A DNA stretch of 64,000 nucleotides from Streptomyces sp. NRRL F-5630. GTDB lineage: Bacteria > Actinomycetota > Actinomycetes > Streptomycetales > Streptomycetaceae. The DNA lies in the NCBI RefSeq assembly GCF_000719475.1, contig NZ_JOGO01000050.1, positions 13,781 to 77,780 of the forward strand. The letters run 5' to 3'. Below the pieces are notes generated by a model, which made no database searches, was not told the DNA's origin, and was given only the letters and a program-made list of their open reading frames with translations. A program made the translations under genes and the position numbers. Numbering within the stretch: position 1 is the stretch's first letter; every line of letters begins with the position of its first letter. Below, one piece after another: positions 10,084 to 19,245 of this stretch.

Positions 10084-10396
10084 ACTGCGCCTTTTCAGCG
10101 CCTTTCGGGTGCCTGACGCCCTTTCGTCCCCCGGTCCCCCGCCTTGCCCGGGACCGGGGCGGGCGTGCGCGGGGGAGGCGCGCCGGTCGGCGTGGGGGCG
10201 CGGCGCGAGGGCTCGCGCGCGGAGCGCGTGCGGCGCACGGGCGGCGCGTGACACCAGGCACACACCGGGGGCCTTGGCCGTGCCGGGTACGGGCGCGACA
10301 CTTGCCGTACCGGACCGGGCCCGTACAGACCGCGCACAGCGGACACACCGCGCACGCGGCGGGACCGCCCGGGGAGACTGACACGAGGAGATGGGA
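10084..10396. other. Intergenic region, no gene seen
   Basis: About 310 bases between trpS and the 2H phosphoesterase gene, very G+C-rich with several short inverted CG-rich stretches but no clear terminator-plus-T run and no supported reading frame. It presumably carries the downstream gene's promoter. A GAGGAG ribosome binding site at 10385-10390 ends the region. Confidence 0.5.
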
Positions 10397-10981
10397 GTGG
10401 ACGTGGGCTCGGTCACGCTCGGCGTTTCGATCGCGGTCCCGGAGCCTCATGGCAGCCGCCTCCAGCGACTGCGCGCGGACTTCGGGGACCCGGCCGCGCA
10501 CGGTATCCCCACCCACATCACGCTGCTTCCGCCCACTGAGGCGCCGGCGGACGCGCTGCCCGCCGTCGAGCGGCACCTCGCCGAGGTCGCCGCGAACGGC
10601 AGGGCCTTCCCGCTGCGCCTCGAAGGCACCGGGACCTTCCGCCCCGTCTCGCCCGTCGTGTACGTGCGGGTCGTCGAGGGCACGGACGCGTGCACCTGGC
10701 TCCAGAAGCAGGTGCGGGACGCCTCCGGGCCCGTCGCGCGCGAGCTCCAGTTCCCCTACCACCCGCACGTGACGGTCGCGCACGGCATCGCCGAGGAGGC
10801 GATGGACCGCGCGCAGACCGAGCTGGCCGATTACGCGGCCTCCTGGGACTGCACGGGCTTCAGCCTCTACGAGCAGGGCCGCGACGGCGTGTGGCGCCGC
10901 CTGCGCACCTTCTCCTTCGGCGCGGGCGCGGTCCCGAGCCAGCCCCTGAGCCCGGACGAGGCCCCGCACCCGATCGGCTGA
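10397..10981 (+). CDS. 2'-5' RNA ligase family protein (2H phosphoesterase)
   Basis: 194 residues with the two HxT/S-type motifs of the 2H superfamily: PTHITLLPP near residue 38 and YHPHVTVAHG near residue 120. The family forms or opens 2'-5' or cyclic phosphodiester bonds in RNA or nucleotides; the physiological substrate here is unknown. GTG 10397 was chosen because GAGGAG sits 6 bases upstream, while the ATG at 10391 abuts that site with no spacing. It follows trpS in the same direction, a common Streptomyces arrangement, but the intervening gap suggests its own promoter. Confidence 0.88.
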   Translation: MDVGSVTLGVSIAVPEPHGSRLQRLRADFGDPAAHGIPTHITLLPPTEAPADALPAVERHLAEVAANGRAFPLRLEGTGTFRPVSPVVYVRVVEGTDACTWLQKQVRDASGPVARELQFPYHPHVTVAHGIAEEAMDRAQTELADYAASWDCTGFSLYEQGRDGVWRRLRTFSFGAGAVPSQPLSPDEAPHPIG

Positions 10982-11041
10982 GCGGCCACGCCGGGGCCCG
11001 TCTCCGCCTCCGTACCGGGCTCGGAGCGTCCGTACCGGGGC

Positions 11042-11830
11042 TCAGACCGGCAGCCGCCGGAAGAGCGGGCGCGGGACGTGCCGCAGCCCCGCCATGACCG
11101 GGCGCAGCGTCGCCGGGACCCACACCGTCTCGCTCCCGCGCCGCAGCCCGCGCTCCACCGCCTCGGCGACCGCCTCCGGTGTCGTCGCGAAGGGGCCGTC
11201 GAGGCCGAGCACCCCGTTCGCGTACTCCTCGGGGACGGCCTGGCCCTGGCGGCGGCTGCGCACCACGCCGGGGCGCACGACGAGTACGCGCACGCCCGTC
11301 CCGTACAGCGCGTCGCCGAGCCCCTGCGCGAAGGCGTCGAGCCCCGCCTTCGACGAGCCGAAGATGAAGTCCCCGCGCCGCACGCGCTCGCCCGCGACCG
11401 AGGAGAGCACGACGAGCGCCCCGTGCCCCTGCGCCTGGAGCCCCATCCCGCAGACGAGCCCCGCCGAGACGGCGCCCGTGTAGTTCGTCGCGGCGACGCG
11501 GGCGGCGGCGGCCGGGTCGGCCTCGTCGTTGAGCTGGTCGCCCGTGAGGCCGAAGGCCAGCAGGACGAGGTCGACGGGGCCCTCGGCGAAGACCTTGCCG
11601 AGCGCCTCGGCGTGCGAGGCGGGGTCGAGCGCGTCGAAGTCGACGGTGTGCGTCGTGGCGCCGAGGGCGCTCAGCTCGGCCGCCGCCGCGTCGAGCGCGG
11701 GGCCGGGACGGCCCGCGAGCCACACGGTGCGGGTGCGGCGGCCGATCATGCGGCGCGCGGTGGCGAGACCCAGCTCCGACGTGCCGCCGAGCAGCAGCAG
11801 TGAACGGGGCGGGCCGATCGGGTCCTGCAT
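11042..11830 (-). CDS. Short-chain dehydrogenase, DprE2-like
   Basis: 262-residue SDR. The Rossmann loop is LLLLGGTSELGLATARRM near residue 9-27 (GGxxxLG variant), followed by LLAFGLTGDQ, the catalytic Ser in VVLSSVAG and the YxxxK-equivalent region FIFGSSKAGLDAF, where Phe replaces the usual Tyr four residues before Lys (F-G-S-S-K). The sequence is closest by eye to decaprenylphospho-ribose 2-keto-reductases (DprE2) of actinobacteria, though no DprE1 oxidase is adjacent. The Tyr-to-Phe change could affect catalysis and deserves care. ATG 11830 is preceded by a GGAG-like site on the minus strand. Confidence 0.8.
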   Translation of the reverse strand: MQDPIGPPRSLLLLGGTSELGLATARRMIGRRTRTVWLAGRPGPALDAAAAELSALGATTHTVDFDALDPASHAEALGKVFAEGPVDLVLLAFGLTGDQLNDEADPAAAARVAATNYTGAVSAGLVCGMGLQAQGHGALVVLSSVAGERVRRGDFIFGSSKAGLDAFAQGLGDALYGTGVRVLVVRPGVVRSRRQGQAVPEEYANGVLGLDGPFATTPEAVAEAVERGLRRGSETVWVPATLRPVMAGLRHVPRPLFRRLPV

Positions 11831-12091
11831 GGCGTACTCCTCGGGGTGGGGTGCTCGCCCGGGGGGTGCGGCGGGCGCGCGGTGACCGTATCGCCCACCG
11901 CTTCCCGAATACGCCCAAACCGACCGAAAACTCACCGTATCGGGCTACCGTGAAGGCCCCTTCCCGCCCCGCCGGACTGCGGGGGCCCCTCCCGGGGCAG
12001 ATGGTGGCCACACCCGCGTGCGGGACCCGGCGACCGGGCCCGCTGCGGGGCAGGTGATCGGCACGGCGCTCGGGAGGGGCGGAGAACACCC

Positions 12092-13087
12092 ATGGACTGG
12101 CTCACGAAACTCCCGGTGGTCGGGCCGTGGTGCGCGCGGCTCATGCGCACGCGCGCCTGGCGCTGCTACGAGCGGCTCGACGAGGTGCGCTGGGCGCGGC
12201 TCGCCGCGGCGATGACCTTCACGAGCTTCCTCGCCCTCTTCCCGCTCCTCACCGTCGCCGTCGCCGTCGTCGCGGGCGCCTTCGGGCAGGACCGCGTCCA
12301 CGACCTCGAATCGCGCGTCAAGGAGCAGATCCCCGGCATCGCGAACCAGCTCGACCTGCAAGGACTCGTCGACAACGCGGGCACGGTCGGGATCGTCGCG
12401 GGCGCGGCGCTGCTCTTCACCGGGGTCAACTGGGTCGGCTCGATGCGGGAGTCGCTGCGCGCCGTGTGGCGGCTGCCCGAGGACCCGGGGAACGCCGTCA
12501 TGGCGAAGGTGCGGGACACCGGCGTCCTGATCGGCCTCGGCGCGGCGGGCCTGATCACCGTCGTCGCCTCGGCCGCGTCGACGACGGCGATCGGCTGGAC
12601 GGCCCACCACCTCGGCATCGCCGAGAACGGCGCGGGCGGCATCCTGCTGCGCGTCCTCTCCTTCGCCGTCGCGGTCGGCACCGACTTCCTGCTCCTGCTC
12701 TACGTCCTGAGCCTGCTGCCCCGCGTCCACCCCCGGCGCCGCCGCCTCGTCTTCGCCGCGCTGATCGGTGCGATCGGCTTCGAGCTGCTGAAGCTGCTGA
12801 TCGGGGGCTACATCTCGGGCGTCGCCTCGAAGAGCATGTACGGCGTCTTCGGCGTCCCGATCGCCCTGCTCCTGTGGATCAACTTCACCGCGAAGCTGCT
12901 CCTGTACTGCGCGGCGTGGACGGCGGTGGAGGGCCGCGCGGAGACGGCGGAGAGCGAGCGGGCCGAGGAGGCCGAGGCGGCACGCCTCACGACGGTGACG
13001 GAAACCCCGGCGGCGGCCCGGAGCGGCAGGTTCCGCAAGCGGGGACACGTGGGAGCGACGCGGGACCCGGGAGGGGCCGAGGGGTAG
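12092..13087 (+). CDS. YihY/BrkB-type inner membrane protein
   Basis: 331 residues with about six transmembrane helices between residues 35 and 285 and a charged, disordered C-terminal tail. Recognisable family blocks are ARLAAAMTFTSFLALFPLLTVA, LLFTGVNWVGSMRESLRAVWRLPE and MYGVFGVPIALLLWINFTAKLLLY. The YihY/BrkB family was once called RNase BN in error; its role is unknown. The start ATG 12092 follows a GGAG site. Divergent from the SDR gene across 261 bases that must hold both promoters; two ACCGTATCG copies (near 11886 and 11935) occur there. Confidence 0.9.
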   Translation: MDWLTKLPVVGPWCARLMRTRAWRCYERLDEVRWARLAAAMTFTSFLALFPLLTVAVAVVAGAFGQDRVHDLESRVKEQIPGIANQLDLQGLVDNAGTVGIVAGAALLFTGVNWVGSMRESLRAVWRLPEDPGNAVMAKVRDTGVLIGLGAAGLITVVASAASTTAIGWTAHHLGIAENGAGGILLRVLSFAVAVGTDFLLLLYVLSLLPRVHPRRRRLVFAALIGAIGFELLKLLIGGYISGVASKSMYGVFGVPIALLLWINFTAKLLLYCAAWTAVEGRAETAESERAEEAEAARLTTVTETPAAARSGRFRKRGHVGATRDPGGAEG

Positions 13088-13144
13088 GGCGGCTCCCGGA
13101 GCGTCCGGCGCGGCCGCTTCCCGGGAGCCGGGGCGGTCCCCGGC

Positions 13145-13193
13145 CGGTGCCGGGTGGACGGGGCCGCTTCCCGGCGGTGCCGGGTGGACGGGG
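13145..13193. repeat. Short direct repeat, two copies of a 19-base unit
   Basis: CGGTGCCGGGTGGACGGGG occurs at 13145-13163 and again at 13175-13193, separated by 11 bases, in the gap between two convergent genes. Probably a local duplication with no coding role. Confidence 0.7.
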
Positions 13194-13194
13194 T

Positions 13195-13225
13195 GGGGCC
13201 CGGGACGCCTGTGGTCCCGGGCCCC
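13195..13225. terminator. Bidirectional terminator hairpin
   Basis: GGGGCCCGGGAC pairs perfectly with GTCCCGGGCCCC around a 7-base loop. It lies between the ends of the convergent YihY and carboxypeptidase genes and can serve both. No T-run follows, as is usual in Streptomyces. Confidence 0.7.
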
Positions 13226-13253
13226 GCCCCGTCGTCGCGCGGACGGCCGCCGG

Positions 13254-14681
13254 TCAGTCGCGGGGGGCCGGGCCCGCGCCCGTCCCGGTGGCGTCGGGGT
13301 CCGGAGCGGTTGTCTCGGCACCCGGGCCCGTACCGCCGGGCCCGGCCGTACCGCCCGTGCCGATGCCGCCGTTCGTGCCCGGGCCCGCCGGGAGGGGGCG
13401 TCGGCGGCGGACGACGAAGACGACGCCCGCGAGGGCGACGAGGACGCTGCCGGTGACGGCGAGGGCGGTGCCGAGACCGCCGGAGCCGGAGTCCGCGCCC
13501 GTGGCGCTCGCCGCGCCGCCGCTGCCCCCGCCCCCGGCCGCGTGCTTCGGCGCCGCCTCCTTGCTCGCCCTGGCCCGCTCGGCGACGACGCCGCGCGGCG
13601 GGACCAGTTCGCCGACCGGGGCGACCTTGCCGTCGGCGGCGAAGCCCCAGTCGAGCAGCCGGGCGGCCTCGCGGTAGACGGCCTGGGTCTCGTCGTAGTC
13701 GGGGTGCATCACGGTCACGAGCAGCTTGCGGTCGCCGCGCTGCGCGTACGCCGTGTAGGTCGCGCCCGCGTTGGTCGTGTTGCCGTTCTTGACGCCCGCG
13801 ATGCCCTGGTAGGGCTTGAGGTCGACGGTGCCGGTGAGCAGGCGGTTCGTGTTCTGGATGCCGAAGTGCTCGCGCGGCTTCTGCTCGGGCCCGGCCTGCC
13901 CCTTCGTCGCCTTCTCCTCGCCCTTTTCCTTGTCCTTCTTCTTGGCGAACTCGCCGGGGAACTGCGCCTCCGCCGTCGAGCAGTACTCGCGGAAGTCGGC
14001 GTTCTTGAGGCCGTCGCGGGCGAAGAGCGTCAGGTCGTACGCGCTCGACACCTGGCCCTTCGCGTCGTAGCCGTCCGGCGTGACGACGTGCGTGTCGTCG
14101 GCCTGGAGCTCGTGCGCCCGCGCCCGCATGTCCTGGACGGTCCGCGCGACGCCTCCGTTCATGGAGGACAGGACGTGGACCGCGTCGTTGCCCGACCGCA
14201 GGAAGACGCCGAGCCACAGGTCGTGCACGGAGTAGGGCAGGTCCTCCTTGATGCCGACGAGGCTGGAGCCCTCGCCGATCCCGTCGAGGTCCTTGAGCGT
14301 GACCTGGTGCACCTTGTCCTTCGAGAACTTCGGCAGCAGCGTGTCCGCGAAGAGCATCTTCAGGGTGCTCGCGGGCGCGAGTTTCCAGTGCGGGTTGTGC
14401 GCGGCGAGGATCTCGCCCGACTCGGCGTCGGCGACGACCCAGGAGCGCGCGGTGAGCTTCTTCGGCAGCTTGGGCGCCCCGGCCCGCGGCTCGACCTGCG
14501 TGCCGGGCAACGCCAGCCGTGCCCCGCCGATCGCGGAGGCACGGGCCGGGGGACGGGGACTCGCGGAATCCTCGCCCGAATCGGCCAGGGCGGGGCTCGC
14601 GACCACGGAGAGGGACAGGGCGGCGGCGGCAGCGCAGGCGGTCAGGGAGAGCACCGGTACGCGCTTTTTCGTAGCGGACAC
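13254..14681 (-). CDS. D-alanyl-D-alanine carboxypeptidase (class C low-MW PBP), membrane-anchored
   Basis: 475 residues from GTG 14681. An N-terminal signal sequence ends near ALA of ASPALADS; a serine peptidase S11 domain follows. The SxxK nucleophile is in LAPASTLKML (about residue 104), SxN is LRSGNDAVH (about 162) and the third motif is GVKNGNTTNAG, with KNG in place of KTG as in many Streptomyces relatives. A Lys/Glu-rich insertion (FAKKKDKEKGEEKATKGQ) interrupts the domain. A C-terminal transmembrane helix (near TALAVTGSVLVALAGVVFVV) and Arg cluster anchor it, then a Gly/Pro tail. It trims peptidoglycan pentapeptides outside the membrane. The start has only a weak ribosome site. Confidence 0.92.
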   Translation of the reverse strand: MSATKKRVPVLSLTACAAAAALSLSVVASPALADSGEDSASPRPPARASAIGGARLALPGTQVEPRAGAPKLPKKLTARSWVVADAESGEILAAHNPHWKLAPASTLKMLFADTLLPKFSKDKVHQVTLKDLDGIGEGSSLVGIKEDLPYSVHDLWLGVFLRSGNDAVHVLSSMNGGVARTVQDMRARAHELQADDTHVVTPDGYDAKGQVSSAYDLTLFARDGLKNADFREYCSTAEAQFPGEFAKKKDKEKGEEKATKGQAGPEQKPREHFGIQNTNRLLTGTVDLKPYQGIAGVKNGNTTNAGATYTAYAQRGDRKLLVTVMHPDYDETQAVYREAARLLDWGFAADGKVAPVGELVPPRGVVAERARASKEAAPKHAAGGGGSGGAASATGADSGSGGLGTALAVTGSVLVALAGVVFVVRRRRPLPAGPGTNGGIGTGGTAGPGGTGPGAETTAPDPDATGTGAGPAPRD

Positions 14682-14913
14682 GTTCAGGAACGTACCTGTG
14701 CTGTCAGAAGGGGCAAGCGGGGAGGGGACGGAGGGGGCGGCCGATCGGGGGAGAGAGGGAGCGGCGAGGCGTCGGCCGTTCGGGCGGTACGGAGCGGGGG
14801 CGGCGGCGCGGGGGCTTGCGCCCCCCGGCTCCCGGCGCTCGTTTCGTCCGGTCCCGGGTGTCTTGTCCGCACCCCGGCGCAGGGCGCGCGGAACCCGGCG
14901 CGATACTGGGCCC

Positions 14914-15165
14914 ATGAAGCTCAGCCGCCCGGTCTCCTGGTTCCTGCTCGCGTTCGGGGTGTGGAGCTGGATCATCTGGATCACTTTCGCCAAGAATCTG
15001 TGGAAGGACGGCAGCGGTCTCGCCTTCGACGACGCCGGCGACCCCACCACCTACTTCTGGGTCCACCTGCTGCTGGCGATCGCCTCCTTCCTTCTGGGGA
15101 CGGTTGTAGGCGGCATCGGGTTCCGGGGGCTGCGTGCGCTGCGGAAACGTGATCTTCCGGTGTGA
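14914..15165 (+). CDS. SCO4848-family small integral membrane protein
   Basis: 83 residues with two transmembrane helices (about 6-25 and 50-72) and a short polar loop containing KNLWKDGSGLAFDD. It lies divergently beside the D,D-carboxypeptidase gene, the same neighbour as SCO4848 in S. coelicolor as I recall it. Function is unknown. The gene is notable because phage phiBT1 integrates inside SCO4848, and this gene is intact here, so it is not occupied by such a prophage. ATG 14914 gives the conserved MKLSRPVSWFLL start. Confidence 0.85.
   Translation: MKLSRPVSWFLLAFGVWSWIIWITFAKNLWKDGSGLAFDDAGDPTTYFWVHLLLAIASFLLGTVVGGIGFRGLRALRKRDLPV
14950..15002 (-). other. Sequence resembling the phiBT1 attB site inside the SCO4848 homologue
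   Basis: Read on the minus strand, 14955-14990 gives CGAAAGTGATCCAGATGATC followed by CAGCTCCACACCCCGAAC. This agrees closely with the phiBT1 attB sequence as I remember it. The site is uninterrupted, meaning an empty attachment site. The match is from memory and was not aligned. Confidence 0.6.
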
Positions 15166-15216
15166 GTCCGCGAGCGATACGGGAACCAGCCGTGGGTGAC
15201 GGGCCGTTGACGCGGC

Positions 15217-16605
15217 ATGGTGATCCTTATCGGCGCGGTGCTGCTGCTCGTGCTCGCGGTGCTCGGACTGGCCCACTGGTACCTGTGGCGCCGCCTCGTC
15301 CGTGACACGACGCGCGGCCCCGGTCCCGCCCGCACGCTGGGCACGGTCTTCTTCGTCGCGGCCCCCCTGCTCATGCTCGCCGCCTTCGCGGGCTCGCGGA
15401 CCCTCCCCTTCGGCGTGCTGCGTGTCATGGCATGGCCGGGGTACCTGTGGGCGGCCGTCCTGCTGTACCTGCTCCTCGCGGTGGCGGTCGGCGAACTGCT
15501 CCGTCCCTTGCTCTTTCGGGTGATGCGCGGGCGGTACGGCCGGGAGGGTGAGGGCGCCGCGCCGGTGGCGGCCACCGAGGGGGCACCCGCCGGGGCGCGG
15601 GGCGCGGCGAAGGACGCGGTCACGGCGGGCGACCCCGCGCCACCCGCCCCCGCCCCCGCACCCGTCTCCGGTCCCGCGCCCGACCCCGGTCCGGCACCCG
15701 TCTCCGGTCCCGACACGGCCGAAGGTCCCGCTCCCGCGCCCGCGTCGGAGCCCGCGCGGGAGGGGGCGCCGCGTCCCGGGCCCTCCCGCCGGCTCTTCGT
15801 CTCGCGGATCGTCGGCGGCGCGGCGGGCGCGGTGGCGCTCGGCACGGTCGGCCACGGCGCGTACGGCGTGCTGCGCGGCCCGCGCCTCAAGCACGTGACG
15901 ATCCCGCTCGCGAAGCTGCCGCGCTCGGCGCACGGCTTCCGGATCGCGGTGGTGAGCGACATCCACCTCGGCCCGATCCTGGGCCACGCGCACACGCGGC
16001 GGATCGTGGACACGATCAACGGGGCGCAGCCGGACGCCGTGGCGGTCGTGGGCGACCTCGTGGACGGCTCGGTGGCGGAGCTGGGGCACGCGGCGCAGCC
16101 GCTGAGCGGTCTGCGGGCCCGGCACGGGGCGTACTTCGTCACGGGGAACCACGAGTACTACTCGGGCGCGGACGAGTGGATCGACGAGGTGCGCGAGCTG
16201 GGTCTGCGCCCGCTGGAGAACGCGCGCGTGGAGCTGCCCGGCTTCGACCTCGCGGGCGTCAACGACATCTCCGGCGAGGACCACCACGCCGCCCCGGACT
16301 ACGAGAAGGCCCTCGGCGACCGCGACCAGGCCCGCGCCGCCGTGCTCATGGCGCACCAGCCGGTGATGATCCACGAGGCGGTGAAGCACCACGTGGACCT
16401 CCAGCTCTCCGGCCACACCCACGGCGGCCAGCTCTTCCCCGGCAACCTGCTCGCCCGCGCGGCCAACCCCACGGTCGCGGGGCTCGACCACTACGGCGAC
16501 ACGACGCTGTACGTGACGCGCGGGGCCGGGGCCTGGGGGCCGCCGGTACGGGTGGGCGCGCCCTCGGACATCACGGTGGTGACGCTGGCGGCGAAAAGCG
16601 CCTGA
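15217..16605 (+). CDS. Membrane-anchored metallophosphoesterase (YkuE/YaeI-like)
   Basis: 462 residues: three to four N-terminal transmembrane helices (residues 1-110), a long Ala/Pro/Gly linker made of repeated PAPVSGP-like units (about 115-190), another hydrophobic helix (near IVGGAAGAVALGTVGH) and a calcineurin-like phosphoesterase domain. All metal-binding motifs are present: VVSDIHLGP, VVGDLVDG, GNHEYYSG, LMAHQP and LSGHTHGGQLFP. The catalytic domain is probably outside the cell. The substrate is unknown; related proteins have been linked to lipid or envelope phosphoesters. The start ATG 15217 is 51 bases after the small membrane protein, so the two may be co-transcribed. Confidence 0.9.
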   Translation: MVILIGAVLLLVLAVLGLAHWYLWRRLVRDTTRGPGPARTLGTVFFVAAPLLMLAAFAGSRTLPFGVLRVMAWPGYLWAAVLLYLLLAVAVGELLRPLLFRVMRGRYGREGEGAAPVAATEGAPAGARGAAKDAVTAGDPAPPAPAPAPVSGPAPDPGPAPVSGPDTAEGPAPAPASEPAREGAPRPGPSRRLFVSRIVGGAAGAVALGTVGHGAYGVLRGPRLKHVTIPLAKLPRSAHGFRIAVVSDIHLGPILGHAHTRRIVDTINGAQPDAVAVVGDLVDGSVAELGHAAQPLSGLRARHGAYFVTGNHEYYSGADEWIDEVRELGLRPLENARVELPGFDLAGVNDISGEDHHAAPDYEKALGDRDQARAAVLMAHQPVMIHEAVKHHVDLQLSGHTHGGQLFPGNLLARAANPTVAGLDHYGDTTLYVTRGAGAWGPPVRVGAPSDITVVTLAAKSA

Positions 16606-16676
16606 GCGCCGGTGCGACGGGGGAGTGGTACCGGAGCGGCGCGGGTGCGGTGAGCCCTCGGCCCGGGGGTGGCGAG

Positions 16677-16714
16677 GGCGAGGGCCCCGGGGGTGTCTCC
16701 CCGGGGCCCTCGCC
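16677..16714. terminator. Strong bidirectional terminator hairpin
   Basis: A perfect 16-base-pair stem (GGCGAGGGCCCCGGGG with its exact complement) around a 6-base loop, placed between the convergent metallophosphoesterase and subtilase genes. Confidence 0.85.
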
Positions 16715-16736
16715 TGTCACCGCGTCGCGCGAGGCG

Positions 16737-17957
16737 TCACGGCACGATGTTCAGGAGGCGGTTCGGGCTGCCGGAACCGGGGCTCGTGACGACGCCCGTC
16801 GCGGCGCCCGCGACGAGGGCCGAGGAGACCTGCGCCGGGGTCGCCGAGGTGTGGCCCGCGAGGTAGACGGCCGCCGCGCCCGTGACGTGCGGGGTGGCCA
16901 TCGACGTGCCGTTGATGGTGTTGGTCGCGGTGTCGCCCGTGCCCCACGCCGAGGTGATCGAGGAACCGGGTGCGAACAGGTCCACGACCGAACCGTAGTT
17001 GGAGTAGCTGGCCTTCGCGTCCGTGCTCGTCGTGGCGCCGACGGTGATCGCCTCGCTGACGCGCGCCGGGGACTTGGTCGAGGCGTTCGTGGACTCGTTG
17101 CCCGCCGCGACCGCGTACGTGACGCCGGAGGCGATGGAGCGGCGCACGGCCGCGTCGATCGTCGAGTCGGCGCCGCCGCCGAGGCTCATGTTGGCGACGG
17201 CCGGCTTCACGGCGTTCGCCGTGACCCAGTCGATTCCGGCCACGACCTGCGCCGTCGTCCCGGAGCCCGCGTTGTTGAGCACGCGGACCCCGACGACCCT
17301 CGCCTTCTTCGCGACGCCGTAGGACGTCCCGGCGATCGTCGCGGCCACGTGCGTGCCGTGCCCGTTGCCGTCCTGCGCCGTGTTGTCCCTGTCGACGGCG
17401 TCGTAGCCGTACGAGGCCCGGCCGCCGAAGTCCTGGTGCGTGATCCGCACGCCGGTGTCGATGACGTACGCGGTCACCCCCTGCCCCGCCGAGTCCGGGT
17501 AGGTGTAAGCGCCGTTCAGCGGAAGGCTTTTCTGGTCGATGCGGTCCAGCCCCCAGGAGGGCGGGTTGGACTGCGTCGCCTCGGCCGTGAACACGCGGTC
17601 CTGCGCGACCTTCGCCACCGCCGGGTCGGCCGCGAGTCTCTTGGCGGCGCCCTCGTCGAGGCGCAGCGCGTAGCCGTTGAGCGCGGCCGAGTAGGTGCGG
17701 TCGATGGTGGCGCCGTACTTCTTCGCGAGCGCCTTGCCCTCCGCCGAAGCCGCTTTCGGGGCACCGGACTTGAGGGTCACGACGTAGCTGCCGGAGACGG
17801 TGCCGGCCACTCCGGCGTTCTCGATCACGCCTTCGGGCGCCGCCGAGGCGGGCAGCGCGACGACGGTGCTGAGCGCGAGCGCGGCGACCGCCGCCGCGCT
17901 CAGCCCGGCCAGGGTGCGGCGGGTGGTGCGGGGGCGGTGGTCTGTCTGAGGTGCCAT
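16737..17957 (-). CDS. Secreted subtilisin-like serine protease (S8) with I9 propeptide
   Basis: 406 residues. A signal peptide (about 1-40, ending LPASAAPEG) is followed by an inhibitor I9-type propeptide starting [13 protein letters not shown] and a peptidase S8 domain of the aqualysin/proteinase K type. The triad is visible as [12 protein letters not shown] (Asp), [14 protein letters not shown] (His) and [15 protein letters not shown] (Ser); the oxyanion region is VAAGNEST. There is no C-terminal P domain; the protein ends soon after the catalytic domain. ATG 17957 has a GAGGAG site 10 bases upstream on the minus strand. Monocistronic, ended by the strong hairpin nearby. Confidence 0.95.
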   Translation of the reverse strand: MAPQTDHRPRTTRRTLAGLSAAAVAALALSTVVALPASAAPEGVIENAGVAGTVSGSYVVTLKSGAPKAASAEGKALAKKYGATIDRTYSAALNGYALRLDEGAAKRLAADPAVAKVAQDRVFTAEATQSNPPSWGLDRIDQKSLPLNGAYTYPDSAGQGVTAYVIDTGVRITHQDFGGRASYGYDAVDRDNTAQDGNGHGTHVAATIAGTSYGVAKKARVVGVRVLNNAGSGTTAQVVAGIDWVTANAVKPAVANMSLGGGADSTIDAAVRRSIASGVTYAVAAGNESTNASTKSPARVSEAITVGATTSTDAKASYSNYGSVVDLFAPGSSITSAWGTGDTATNTINGTSMATPHVTGAAAVYLAGHTSATPAQVSSALVAGAATGVVTSPGSGSPNRLLNIVP

Positions 17958-18290
17958 CTGAAGGGTTCTCCTCGTGGATGGTGGTGTGGGGGTACGGGCG
18001 CGAACGCGAGTCAGTCCCTGTTGTGCGCATGACAAACCAGCGTCCGGATGGCCCGGCAGGTGTCGTGCCGGGCCCCGCCGAACGGAATACTCCCCACCGT
18101 CACCACTTCCGCACAAGACCGTCCCGCCCCGCTTGGCCGGATGTCATGCGACAGCCATCGTGCGGCAACACAGCTTCACGGGCGGCCGGTTGAGAAATGC
18201 GGCCAGGTTCTCCGCGACTCGCCGATGAGTGGGGCGCCCGGCCGCGGTCATCCCTTCCGTACGGCACGCCGTCGCGAAAGGACGCACGTC
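17958..18290. other. Divergent intergenic region
   Basis: 333 bases between the subtilase and DUF4287 starts. It must carry both promoters. No reading frame, strong palindrome or recognisable -35/-10 pair is convincing; the base composition is slightly less G+C-rich than the genes. Confidence 0.45.
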
Positions 18291-18515
18291 ATGAGCACCG
18301 CATCCCTCCCGCCCGCCAAGGGGCCCGCCTCCTACTTCCCCTCGATCGAGCGCGCCTACGGCCGCCCCGTCGCCGAGTGGCTCGACCTCGTCCGCGCCTC
18401 GCCCCTCACCCGTCACGGCGAGCTCGTGACCTGGCTCAAGACCGCTCACGGGATGGGGCACGGCCACGCGAACGCGGTGGTGGCGTACGTGCGCCGGGAG
18501 AACGGGGCGGCGTGA
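18291..18515 (+). CDS. DUF4287 domain protein
   Basis: A 74-residue protein covering a single DUF4287 domain, with SYFPSIERAYGRPVAEW, GELVTWLKTAHGMGHGHANAVVAY. The family is small, cytoplasmic and of unknown function, with a compact helical fold. ATG 18291 follows a GAAAGG ribosome site by about 8 bases. It stands alone between a divergent protease and a DUF4190 protein. Confidence 0.88.
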   Translation: MSTASLPPAKGPASYFPSIERAYGRPVAEWLDLVRASPLTRHGELVTWLKTAHGMGHGHANAVVAYVRRENGAA

Positions 18516-18645
18516 GGGCGGCCCGGTCGGCGGGGCCGTGTGCGGCGGGCGGGAGCGGCGTGCCGCGCCGCCGAGAGTGCCGAGGCGGCCACGAAGCGCT
18601 CACACGCCCGTGGCCGCTCCTTCACCGTTACCGCCGGTAAATTCC

Positions 18646-19029
18646 ATGTCACCCCTCTACTCTTACCGCGCTGACCTGCGTGAACGCGGGCCGCACGGCA
18701 GAGAGTGGGAGAGCGTGGAGCCGGGATACCTGACTGTGGACCACGGGGTGCGGACCAAGGCCGCCCCCGACGAGGCGGGCGCCGGACCCAACCGGCTCGC
18801 CGTCGCGGGGCTCGTCTTCGGCCTGCTCGGCCTGCTGCCCCTGCCCCTGCTCGGTTCCGTGCTCGCGCTGTCCTTCGGCGTCGCGGGCGGGCGCAAGGCG
18901 GACCGGGGCGAGGCCGGCGGGCGCGGGATGGCCACCGCGGCGATCGTGCTCGGCATCGTCGGCTGCGTGTGCGGGGTGCTCGGGATCGTCGTGGTTTTCG
19001 TCCAGTTCACCGGCCGCCGGGGCTTCTAG
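18646..19029 (+). CDS. DUF4190-type small membrane protein
   Basis: 127 residues: a hydrophilic N-terminus of about 50 residues, then two transmembrane helices (LAVAGLVFGLLGLLPLPLL, and ATAAIVLGIVGCVCGVLGIV) flanking a short basic loop GGRKADRGEAGGR. The helix-loop-helix with A..GLVFGLLG and GMATAAIVLGIVG is typical of DUF4190. Function unknown. ATG 18646 is used; GTG 18715 would remove the hydrophilic N-terminus and is an alternative. Confidence 0.75.
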   Translation: MSPLYSYRADLRERGPHGREWESVEPGYLTVDHGVRTKAAPDEAGAGPNRLAVAGLVFGLLGLLPLPLLGSVLALSFGVAGGRKADRGEAGGRGMATAAIVLGIVGCVCGVLGIVVVFVQFTGRRGF

Positions 19030-19245
19030 ACCCTCACTTCCCGGGCCGTGACGGGCTGGCCACGCTCTTCGCGCACGGCCGGACAGACCGCCGGGCGGCC
19101 CGCCCCCGCCGCGCGCCGGGTCGGGGCCCGGCCGTCAGCCACGGTCCGGGACTGCCCGCCCCGAGACGGCCCCGTCCGGCGGAACAGGCCCCGGCCCCTC
19201 GGCTGCCGGGCCCGGCCCGGCGGCCGAGGGGGGCCTCGTCCCTCG

